A stretch of 5,466 bases of DNA from an uncultured Caulobacteraceae bacterium (GTDB lineage: Bacteria > Pseudomonadota > Alphaproteobacteria > Caulobacterales > Caulobacteraceae), in assembly GCA_903884915.1 (NCBI GenBank), contig CAISGS010000235.1:1-5466 (forward strand). Reading direction: 5' to 3'. The position numbers were made by a program, and so were the translations under genes. Shown here piece by piece: positions 1 through 5,466 of the stretch (its first letter is position 1; every line of letters begins with the position of its first letter). The notes under the pieces are model-generated. The model saw only the letters and a program-made list of their open reading frames with translations, made no database searches and was not told the DNA's origin.

Positions 1-1090
1 AATTATAGCGCCCGACAGCACCGTCTAGCGCCTTGCCTAGGGCCGCCGCATGGCCGCCCATCACCGACAGGCGCTTGTAAAGTTCCTTGCCCAATTTCGC
101 GACCTGATCTGCGTTTTTCGACTGCTCCTCGACCCGCCAGCCATAGGCCACGGCCTTACAGAGGGCAAAGAGGGTGGTCGGCGTGACGAGCAAGACCTTG
201 CGGTCCATCGCCTCAGTCATCAGATCCGGCAGGCGGTCCAGCGCGGCGGCTAAGAACCCGTCGCCCGGCACGAACATGGCGACAAAATCGGGTGAGGTCT
301 TGAACTGGTCCCAATAGGCCTTGGCCGACAACTGACCCATATGGGTGCGGACGCTGGCGGCATGACGGGTCAGGGCTGCATCGCGCGCCGCATCATCAAC
401 CGCCTCGAGCGATTCCATAAAGGCATTGAGCGAGACCTTGGCATCGATCACGAACACCCCGCCGCCGGGCATGTGAACCTTGACGTCAGGACGCCGACGG
501 CCCTCGTCGGAGTCGACTGAGAACTGTTCTTCAAAATCAAAGCGGTTTTGCAGGCCCGCAGCCTCCAGAACATTGCGCAGGGTCTGTTCACCCCAGCGGC
601 CCTGCACGCCCGCCCCGCGCCGCAGCGCTGCCGATAGCTTGCGGGCCTCGTCTTGGGTGGCCACCGAGGCGGTCATCAGGGCGGCGATCTGTTCTTTTAA
701 GCCGCCTGTTTCCTCAACCCGCGCCTTTTCGATGGCCAGAACTTGCGTCTCAAACTTGGCCAAGGTTTCGGCCACGGGCTTGAGGACCGTTTCCATTCGG
801 GCATGGGCGAGGGTCTCGCGCGCCTTGAAGTTCTCTTCGGCCCGTTTGAGGAAGGCTTCGCTGGCCTGATCGACGGTCTTGGCGGAGACGGCGGCAAAGG
901 CCTCGGCCATGGTCGAGCGAGCATCTTCGAGCAGGCGGCCCCGCTCCTCGGCGGCCGATAGGCGCGCGCCCAGATCAGAGGCCATGGCCTGAGCCTGGTC
1001 GGCGCGGCGGCGCTCGGCTAGGCCCCAAAACACAACCCCCACCAGGGCGAGCACGGTCAGGGCGAGGGGGAGTAGGCTTTCCATGGTCAT
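1..1090 (-). CDS. rmuC: RmuC family DNA recombination protein, 3' end cut off by window edge
   Basis: This is a membrane-anchored, coiled-coil protein of the RmuC family. The family limits rearrangements at inverted repeats and is a putative nuclease; its exact reaction is unsettled. I translated 363 codons from the sequence. Residues 5-24 form one hydrophobic segment followed by AERRR, a typical N-terminal anchor with the rest in the cytoplasm. Residues 30-155 are Ala/Glu/Lys-rich and look helical. The conserved core starts with GRWGEQTLRNVLE (164-176) and continues with RPDVKVHMPGG and FVIDAKVSLNAF, where D202, D216 and K218 fit a PD-(D/E)xK-like nuclease core. MFVPGD, LLVTPTTLFAL and AYGWR follow as in the family. 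The reading frame is open to base 1, so the C-terminus is missing; E. coli RmuC is about 475 residues. Two in-frame ATGs lie two codons apart, at 1090 and 1084. I chose 1090 because GGACGG sits 6 bases upstream. The gap to recR is 75 bases, so co-transcription is likely. Confidence 0.93.
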   Translation of the reverse strand, partial: MTMESLLPLALTVLALVGVVFWGLAERRRADQAQAMASDLGARLSAAEERGRLLEDARSTMAEAFAAVSAKTVDQASEAFLKRAEENFKARETLAHARMETVLKPVAETLAKFETQVLAIEKARVEETGGLKEQIAALMTASVATQDEARKLSAALRRGAGVQGRWGEQTLRNVLEAAGLQNRFDFEEQFSVDSDEGRRRPDVKVHMPGGGVFVIDAKVSLNAFMESLEAVDDAARDAALTRHAASVRTHMGQLSAKAYWDQFKTSPDFVAMFVPGDGFLAAALDRLPDLMTEAMDRKVLLVTPTTLFALCKAVAYGWRVEEQSKNADQVAKLGKELYKRLSVMGGHAAALGKALDGAVGRYN

Positions 1091-1165
1091 GTCGAACCGT
1101 CCAATGAAGAAGGGGAACCCAGAGCCTAGAGATGGTCTACGTCACAATCGGACGCCATTTTGGTT

Positions 1166-1771
1166 CTATGCTGGACGTCGGGCGCGCAGGGCTTGGGCGA
1201 TGGTGCCATCATCGAGCCAATCCAACTCGCCGCCCACCGGCACACCGCGCGCCAGCATGGTCACCGATATGGCATTGGCCGCGCCCGACAGACGGTCGGC
1301 CAGATAGTGGGCGGTGGTCTGCCCATCCACTGTGGCCGGCAGGGCCAAGATCACCTCGCGCACATCGGTGTCGACCACCCGCGCGATCAGTTCCTCAACG
1401 CGCAAGGCCTCTGGCCCGACGCCGACCAGCGCGGACAAGAGCCCGCCCAAAACATGATAGCGCCCGCGAAAGGAGCCGCCGCGCTCGAGGGCCCAGAGGG
1501 CACCGACCTCTTCGACCACGCAGATCAGGCGGCCATCGCGGCTGCCGTCCGAACAGACGGCGCAAGGATCGCAGGTGTCCAGCGCGCCGCAGGTCTGGCA
1601 GGCGCGAACCCGTGCTCCGGCATCGGCCATGGCTTCGGTTAAGGGGAGCAAAAGCTGTTCACGCCGCTTGAGCAGGGCCAAGGCCGCCCGACGGGCCGAG
1701 CGCGGACCTAGCCCTGGCAACTTGGCCAGAAGCGCGATTAGCCGTTCGATTTCAGGTCCGGCGGCGGCCAA
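1166..1771 (-). CDS. recR: Recombination mediator protein RecR
   Basis: RecR works with RecO (and RecF) to load RecA onto SSB-coated single-stranded DNA at gaps, in the cytoplasm. The protein has 201 residues, the normal family length, and appears complete. A helix-hairpin-helix at about 8-30 contains [14 protein letters not shown] four-cysteine zinc finger uses C58, C61, C70 and C73, with an additional cysteine at C67. The Toprim domain starts at [14 protein letters not shown] (83-96), continues with [10 protein letters not shown] (101-110), and contains [18 protein letters not shown] (139-156). The C-terminal [15 protein letters not shown] (176-190) is diagnostic. The start is a TTG codon. 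An in-frame TGA lies five codons upstream with no ATG or GTG between, the [12 protein letters not shown] beginning matches the family, and GGAAG lies 5 bases before the TTG. It follows dnaX by 77 bases, without the usual ybaB between them. The stop is TAG. Confidence 0.97.
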   Translation of the reverse strand: MAAAGPEIERLIALLAKLPGLGPRSARRAALALLKRREQLLLPLTEAMADAGARVRACQTCGALDTCDPCAVCSDGSRDGRLICVVEEVGALWALERGGSFRGRYHVLGGLLSALVGVGPEALRVEELIARVVDTDVREVILALPATVDGQTTAHYLADRLSGAANAISVTMLARGVPVGGELDWLDDGTIAQALRARRPA

Positions 1772-1776
1772 TAGCG

Positions 1777-1781
1777 CTTCC
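1777..1781 (-). promoter_or_regulatory. Ribosome binding site of recR (decides the TTG start)
   Basis: On the minus strand GGAAG lies five bases before the TTG at 1771-1769. With the in-frame TGA at 1786-1784 it fixes the recR start at this TTG, since no other start codon is available upstream and the downstream sequence matches the family from the second residue. Confidence 0.6.
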
Positions 1782-1848
1782 GATCACGGGTGAAGGGGTG
1801 AAACGATTCGCAGCACTATAGCGCGGCTGGAGCCACTTCGCAGGGGGC

Positions 1849-3702
1849 TCAATCCTCGTCGGGCTCTTCGACCGGTGCAGTGACCTCGGGCGCGGCCAAG
1901 GACCGGATTTCGACGATCTCTGCGCCGGGGAAGGTGGTCATGACGAGCTTGACGAAGGGGTCGGCCTCGACTTCAGAACGCTGTTCGGAAACCTCGCGCT
2001 TTTCGCGCTCCAGCAGGCTTTCCGCGCCGCCGCCGCCCTCTGCAGCGACAAGCCAAGGCTGGCCGGTCCATTCCTTCAGGCGCTGCGACAGGCGCTGGGC
2101 CAGATTGTTCGGTGCGCCGGGGGCCGGTTCAAAGGTGATCGCGCCCTGACGAAACGCGATGGGGCGCATGAAGCGCTCAACATCCAGCTTCAAACCGACC
2201 TCGCGGCGTGAACTGATCAGGGCGACGACATCTTCGAAGGATTGCAGGGTTGGCGCGGCTGTTGCGGGCTTGGCATCCAACTGGCCATAGGCTTGAGGCT
2301 GGGCTGGGGCTGCCATCATCCGGGCCGTGCCACCGCCACCGCCAGATGAGCCGCCGCCGCTGCTTGGACCGCTACCGCCGACAGGGTCGCCAGAGCGCAG
2401 GGCCTTGAGGGCCTCTTCGGGTCCGGGCAGGCTGGAGGCATAGCAAAGCCGGATCAGGGCCATTTCACCTGCCGCCATGGGATCTGGCGCGCGCAGGGTT
2501 TCCTCATGGGCCTTCAGTAGCATCTGCCAGACCCGCGCTAGCGTTCCAGCAGAGACCTGAGCACCGATGGCGGCCAAGCGCGCCGCCTGATCCTTGGGCA
2601 GGCTCAAGGCGTCGGGGCCGAGGGCCTTGGCGACAGATGCGCCATGACAATGTTCGAGCAGGTCCAGCATGACCACCACAGGATCAGCGCCAAAACCATA
2701 GAGCGTCCGATAGGTCTTCAGCGCCGCAGCCGTATCCCCGCGAAGGGTCTCTTCGAAAAGGGCGATGGTCTGGGCGCGATCGGCAAGACCGAGCATATCG
2801 CGAACAATCTCTGCCCCGACGACCTGACCCCGGTCGGCCTGAACAATGGCTTGATCGAGCAAGGACAGACCATCGCGCACAGAGCCTTCGGCGGAGCGGG
2901 CGATCAGGGCCAGACCATCAGCATCGACCAATGCACCCTCGGCCTTACAGATCCGGTCCAGATGCTGGGACAAGACATCGGGCTCAACGCGGCGCAGGTC
3001 AAAGCGCTGGCACCGCGACAGGATGGTCACCGGCACCTTGCGAATTTCGGTTGTGGCAAAGATGAATTTGGCGTGCGGCGGCGGCTCTTCGAGCGTCTTC
3101 AACAGGGCGTTGAAGGCGCCCTTGGACAGCATGTGCACCTCGTCGATCACATAGACCTTGTAGCGCGCCTCGACCGGGCCATAACGCACGCTGTCGAGCA
3201 GGTCGCGCATATCGTCCACGCCAGTGCGGCTGGCGGCGTCCAGTTCCAGCACATCCATATGGCGGCCATCGATAATGGCGCGGCAGTGACGGCCTTCTTT
3301 CGTCAGATCAACGCTAGGGCCAGCTGTGCTGGACCCATCATCGAAATTCAGGGCTCTGGCGAGCAGGCGCGCGGTCGTGGTCTTACCCACCCCGCGTACA
3401 CCGGTCAGCATGAAGGCGTGAGCGATCCGGCCCGAGGCAAAGGCGTTGGTCAGGGTGCGGACCATGGCCTCTTGGCCGATCAGATCCTCAAAGGTGCGCG
3501 GGCGATATTTGCGGGCCAGCACCTGATAGGCCGCGCCGGGCACGGAATCGCCGCCCTTGAGAGGCGCGGCAACAACCGCCGCAGGGGCCGGGGCCGGCTC
3601 TCCAAACATATCGTCGGTATTTTCATCGCGGACGGGGGCTTCAGCCTCTACCGTTTCGTCCTGATCCCAAGGGGGGGCATTTGGGTCAACCGGCTCGGTC
3701 AT
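1849..3702 (-). CDS. dnaX: DNA polymerase III subunit tau/gamma (clamp-loader ATPase)
   Basis: DnaX is the motor of the clamp loader; its long tau form also ties the polymerase and helicase together at the replication fork. With the ATG at 3702 it has 617 residues. Residues 1-57 are an acidic, Pro/Ala-rich tail. The AAA+ module then contains YQVLARKYRPRTFEDLIGQ (59-77), Walker A GVRGVGKTT (101-109), Walker B VYVIDEVHM (183-191), sensor 1 ATTE (216-219), the SRC arginine finger (229-231) and sensor 2 GSVRDGLSLLDQ (273-284). Domain III runs to about 425. A Gly/Ser tract (442-458) leads to the tau-specific C-terminal domains and an acidic end. The region that carries four zinc cysteines in E. 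coli has only C140. The frame stays open up to 3891, but those 63 extra codons overlap the SRP RNA gene; the ATG at 3702 gives a family-like MTEPVDPNAPPWD start, with GAGGG 11 bases upstream. An in-frame GTG at codon -10 is a weaker alternative. Confidence 0.97.
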   Translation of the reverse strand: MTEPVDPNAPPWDQDETVEAEAPVRDENTDDMFGEPAPAPAAVVAAPLKGGDSVPGAAYQVLARKYRPRTFEDLIGQEAMVRTLTNAFASGRIAHAFMLTGVRGVGKTTTARLLARALNFDDGSSTAGPSVDLTKEGRHCRAIIDGRHMDVLELDAASRTGVDDMRDLLDSVRYGPVEARYKVYVIDEVHMLSKGAFNALLKTLEEPPPHAKFIFATTEIRKVPVTILSRCQRFDLRRVEPDVLSQHLDRICKAEGALVDADGLALIARSAEGSVRDGLSLLDQAIVQADRGQVVGAEIVRDMLGLADRAQTIALFEETLRGDTAAALKTYRTLYGFGADPVVVMLDLLEHCHGASVAKALGPDALSLPKDQAARLAAIGAQVSAGTLARVWQMLLKAHEETLRAPDPMAAGEMALIRLCYASSLPGPEEALKALRSGDPVGGSGPSSGGGSSGGGGGTARMMAAPAQPQAYGQLDAKPATAAPTLQSFEDVVALISSRREVGLKLDVERFMRPIAFRQGAITFEPAPGAPNNLAQRLSQRLKEWTGQPWLVAAEGGGGAESLLEREKREVSEQRSEVEADPFVKLVMTTFPGAEIVEIRSLAAPEVTAPVEEPDED

Positions 3703-3794
3703 TTCAGGCTCGGCCCTCGGTTGGCCCGGCACCGTCGGGCGGCGGGTCCTGACACTCTTGGAACGGCGCGTCGCCTGAGCGCAGAAGCAAATGG

Positions 3795-3891
3795 GTGGAG
3801 ACTGGCGACGACCCGGAGCGAAACTCGTTGCGGCTGCTTCCTTCCGGACCTGACCGGATTGGCGAGGACTCCGCCCGCCACCAATCTCCAC
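3795..3891 (-). ncRNA. ffs: 4.5S signal recognition particle RNA, bacterial small type
   Basis: This RNA forms the SRP with the Ffh protein and targets membrane proteins during translation. On the minus strand, positions 3855-3832 carry the near-universal SRP domain IV: GGTCAGGTCC, the GGAA tetraloop, then GGAAGCAGCC, which includes the asymmetric Ffh-binding loop. The ends close as a 16-base-pair helix: 3891-3876 pairs with 3810-3795 with no mismatch if G-U pairs are allowed. Inner CGGAG/CTCCG and CTCG/CGAG helices fill the middle. There is no Alu domain, so it is the short E. coli-like form of about 97 bases. The true 5' end may extend to about 3895 and the 3' end to about 3793. No strong T-tract follows, so the 3' end is perhaps made by processing of a longer transcript that runs into dnaX. 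Confidence 0.95.
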
Positions 3892-3895
3892 GCCC

Positions 3896-3924
3896 TATAT
3901 GTCAAGGCCAAGGCCTCTATGCAA
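3896..3924 (-). promoter_or_regulatory. Possible promoter of the SRP RNA
   Basis: On the minus strand TTGCAT (3924-3919) and CATATA (3901-3896) are separated by 17 bases and would place a start near 3889, at the closing stem of the SRP RNA. Each box matches only about half of the sigma-70 consensus, so the spacing and position are the main support. A stable RNA must have a promoter close by, and this is the best candidate I see. Confidence 0.3.
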
Positions 3925-3948
3925 GGGGCGAGGACTTATCGATGAACG

Positions 3949-4048
3949 CCCCCTACCCCGGCTTCGCCGGTACTTCCCCCAGAGGGGGAAGATTTGCTTT
4001 GGTCGATCTTCCCCCTCTGGGGGAAGTGGCGCGAAGCGCCGAAGGGGG
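3949..4048. repeat. Two inverted copies of a palindromic intergenic repeat (REP/BIME-like)
   Basis: A perfect 22-base inverted repeat, 3972-3993 against 4006-4027, encloses a 12-base loop. Each arm is itself a hairpin: CTTCCCCC-AGA-GGGGGAAG at 3974-3992 and CTTCCCCC-TCT-GGGGGAAG at 4008-4026. A second small hairpin lies outside each arm: CCGGC-TTC-GCCGG at 3958-3970 and GGCGC-GAA-GCGCC at 4028-4040. C-rich and G-rich ends (3949-3954, 4043-4048) border the element. So one unit of about 45 bases is present twice, head to head. Similar units are, from memory, scattered between genes in many alphaproteobacterial genomes. It lies 30 bases past the stop of the oxidoreductase gene, so its transcript would fold strongly and may end or protect that mRNA. 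No T-tract follows on the minus strand, so a standard intrinsic terminator is not supported. It also fills most of the gene-free stretch between that gene and the SRP RNA. Confidence 0.85.
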
Positions 4049-4077
4049 TCTTGTTTTAAAGTCTCCTTCACCCAACC

Positions 4078-5328
4078 CTACGGCAGCTCCGAAAAGGTCA
4101 TGCCCGCCTTGGCTTGCAGGCGATGGATCAAGGCATGGCCGAGGGCGGCGGCTGGGGTCCAGATGCCGCCGGGGGTTTGGGTGCGGTTCACGTCCAATGC
4201 CAGACATAGGGCGCTTTCGGCGATCATCTTGGAGGTGCAGCCATAGCCGGGATCCTTGTCACCGGTCACGACCACCTTCAGTTCCTTGCCGTCCTTGGTT
4301 TCACCCGCAAACAGGACGTCGAAATGGCCGGTTTCACGCTCGTGCTGCGATGGGCCTTGGCCGGGCTTGGGCAGGGCAAAGCGCTGCAGAAGGGCGCGGG
4401 TTGGACCGAAGGCCAGCAGGCCATTTTGGATATTGGTCTGGCCGGTCATGGCCTTGGCCTTCTTACGACCCGTCTCGCCGGACCCGGCTAGCATCATCTC
4501 GTCATAGATCAGGTCTTGGCCATAGGCATGGCCGAGCAGGAGGTTGGAGCGGTGCACGACCTTGGTGTTGATGGCGGCCATGACGAAGGGGGCGGACCAT
4601 TGGTCCAGGCTCTGGTCCTCGGTCACGCCGTCGCCGCTTGGCTGGGCGGGGCCATGGAAGCCACCGGCTAGGGCGAAGGGGTTGGCCATAACGGTCGCCT
4701 GGCTTGGCTCGCGGCGAATGGCCTCAAAGGTGGCGAGCATGCTGGCGACCGTGCCGCCAGAAAAGCCGCCCTTCATCTTGCGCACCCGGCCCCGGACGCG
4801 GGGCAGGGGGGTGCCGAACCGCGCCTTGGCCAGATCTTGCAGATAGAAGACCCCCAGATCGAACGGGATGGAATCAAAGCCGCAGGAAAAGACAATCCGC
4901 GCGCCAGAGGCGGCGGCGCGGTGCGAATGGGCGGCGATCATCTGGGCCATCCAAGCCGGTTCGCCGCATAGGTCAACATAATCGGTCCCGCTGTCGGCGC
5001 AGGCGATGACAAGGCCCTCGCCATAGAGTTGGTAGGGCCCAACGGTGGTCACCACGACCTTGGTCTGCAGACACATGGCGCTCAGCGAGGCAGGGTCTGA
5101 CGCATTGGCGGTGATCATGGCAAGGCTGTCTGGAGCGCCGATGGCCTTACGCACCTCATCCAGCTTGGCATTGCTGCGCCCAGCAATGGCCCAGCGCACA
5201 GGCCCATCGACCCCATAGGTGGCGAGCATATGCTCGGCCACCAGCCGACCGGTAAAGCCGGTGGCGCCATAAACGATCAGGTCAAAGGCCCGTTCTGAAG
5301 TGGGAGTAGATTTTGAGGCCTTGGCCAT
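4078..5328 (-). CDS. Saccharopine dehydrogenase-like NAD(P)-binding oxidoreductase
   Basis: A 416-residue soluble protein of the saccharopine dehydrogenase-like / trans-acting enoyl reductase family, which includes mycobacterial lipid enoyl reductases and animal SCCPDH. The natural substrate of most members is unknown, and I cannot assign one here. An N-terminal Rossmann fold starts after about 14 polar residues: FDLIVYGATGFTGRLVAEH, with the G21-x-x-G24-x-x-G27 dinucleotide loop, and AGRS (49-52) after the second strand. Further family signatures are TTVGPYQLYGEGLVIACA (94-111), DYVDLCGE (116-123), GFDSIPFDLG (150-159) and MKGGFSGGTVASM (185-197). The C-terminal part has DGKEL..VVTGDKDPGYG and TSKMIAESALCLA (365-377). 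No signal peptide or membrane segment is evident. The ATG at 5328 gives the usual distance to the glycine loop; the Shine-Dalgarno is weak (GAAAG). The stop is TAG. It is separated from the SRP RNA by 186 bases with a palindromic repeat between, so it is probably its own transcription unit. Confidence 0.9.
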   Translation of the reverse strand: MAKASKSTPTSERAFDLIVYGATGFTGRLVAEHMLATYGVDGPVRWAIAGRSNAKLDEVRKAIGAPDSLAMITANASDPASLSAMCLQTKVVVTTVGPYQLYGEGLVIACADSGTDYVDLCGEPAWMAQMIAAHSHRAAASGARIVFSCGFDSIPFDLGVFYLQDLAKARFGTPLPRVRGRVRKMKGGFSGGTVASMLATFEAIRREPSQATVMANPFALAGGFHGPAQPSGDGVTEDQSLDQWSAPFVMAAINTKVVHRSNLLLGHAYGQDLIYDEMMLAGSGETGRKKAKAMTGQTNIQNGLLAFGPTRALLQRFALPKPGQGPSQHERETGHFDVLFAGETKDGKELKVVVTGDKDPGYGCTSKMIAESALCLALDVNRTQTPGGIWTPAAALGHALIHRLQAKAGMTFSELP

Positions 5329-5369
5329 GGGAACAGACTTTCATTGCGCTGAAGTTCAGGGTGCAAGGT

Positions 5370-5393
5370 CTGCTAACTGTCCCGATGGGTCAA
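5370..5393 (-). promoter_or_regulatory. Possible promoter of the saccharopine dehydrogenase-like gene
   Basis: On the minus strand TTGACCC (5393-5387), a 9-base spacer and GTTAGCAG (5377-5370) resemble the Caulobacter housekeeping promoter pattern (TTGACGS, short spacer, GCTANAWC). The spacer is one base under the usual 10-14, and the second box has mismatches. A start near 5363 would give a leader of about 35 bases before the ATG. Confidence 0.35.
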
Positions 5394-5424
5394 GGCCGCC
5401 CCCCTTCCCCCGCTTTGCCGTGAA

Positions 5425-5459
5425 CATCCTCGTCCTTCGACAGGCTCAGGATGAGGATG
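5425..5459. repeat. Short palindromic intergenic repeat (hairpin, 12-bp stem)
   Basis: CATCCTCGTCCT (5425-5436) pairs with AGGATGAGGATG (5448-5459) across an 11-base loop, TCGACAGGCTC; one of the twelve pairs is G-T. The central CCTTCGACAGGCTCAGG block is one I recognise from memory as a very common intergenic repeat in alphaproteobacteria, where it often lies between or after genes. Here it sits about 100 bases upstream of the oxidoreductase start, near the window's right edge; it may follow a gene lying outside the window. Confidence 0.7.
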
Positions 5460-5466
5460 AATGGGA

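Noticed and set aside
1091..1165. A possible promoter or terminator between recR and rmuC (TTGTGACG on the minus strand)
   Set aside because: No partner box at a sensible spacing and no hairpin followed by T residues.
1132..1671. Plus-strand open frames of 160-179 codons antisense to recR
   Set aside because: Arg/Pro-rich shadow sequence over a full-length, well-conserved recR.
1799..1840. A GCTATAGT box upstream of recR on the minus strand as a possible recR promoter
   Set aside because: It resembles a Caulobacter -10 box, but nothing at the proper distance resembles a -35 box; read-through from dnaX is the simpler explanation.
3671..3677. A run of seven C on the dnaX coding strand near codons 9-11, as a possible slippage site
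   Set aside because: It is in the N-terminal tail, not at the tau/gamma border, and simply encodes Ala-Pro-Pro; slippage here would give only a very short peptide.
2644..3945. A 433-codon open frame on the plus strand, antisense to dnaX and the SRP RNA
   Set aside because: It is the mirror of a high-GC gene with strong third-position bias; its product has no recognisable motif, while the minus strand encodes intact DnaX.
3899..4246. Plus-strand open frames running through the double repeat (peptides such as LPPLGEVARSAEGG)
   Set aside because: The peptide is just the palindromic repeat read as protein. The frames then overlap the 3' end of the oxidoreductase gene on the other strand.
5394..5415. 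A G-rich tract on the minus strand upstream of the oxidoreductase, as a possible G-quadruplex
   Set aside because: Only two long G runs are present with short GG pieces nearby; not enough to support a standard four-run quadruplex.

Overview
The window reads like core chromosome of an alphaproteobacterium, most probably from Caulobacterales or a close relative. I infer this from the high G+C content, the sequence character of DnaX and RecR, and the two kinds of short palindromic intergenic repeat. No species can be named from the sequence alone. All four protein genes and the one RNA gene lie on the minus strand, so the biological reading order runs from high to low coordinates.

From right to left: 5329-5466 is an upstream intergenic region with a 12-bp-stem hairpin repeat (5425-5459) and a possible promoter. 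4078-5328 is a saccharopine-dehydrogenase-like Rossmann oxidoreductase of unknown substrate. 3896-4077 is a gene-free spacer holding a striking double palindromic repeat (two inverted copies, 3949-4048) and a weak candidate promoter. 3795-3891 is the 4.5S signal recognition particle RNA. 1849-3702 is dnaX (clamp-loader tau/gamma subunit). 1166-1771 is recR. 1-1090 is the 5' part of rmuC, cut off by the left edge.

The SRP RNA - dnaX - recR order is an old, widely conserved arrangement (it is also seen in Bacillus, as scr-dnaX-yaaK-recR). It joins protein targeting (SRP RNA), replisome assembly (DnaX), recombinational gap repair (RecR) and a putative nuclease that limits rearrangements (RmuC). 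The usual small gene ybaB/ebfC between dnaX and recR is absent here: only 77 bases separate them.

I see no convincing new defence or mobile system. The points most worth a second look are the missing ybaB, a DnaX that lacks most of the zinc-module cysteines and has a glycine tract but no slippery sequence, and the mirror-image palindromic repeat next to the SRP RNA gene.
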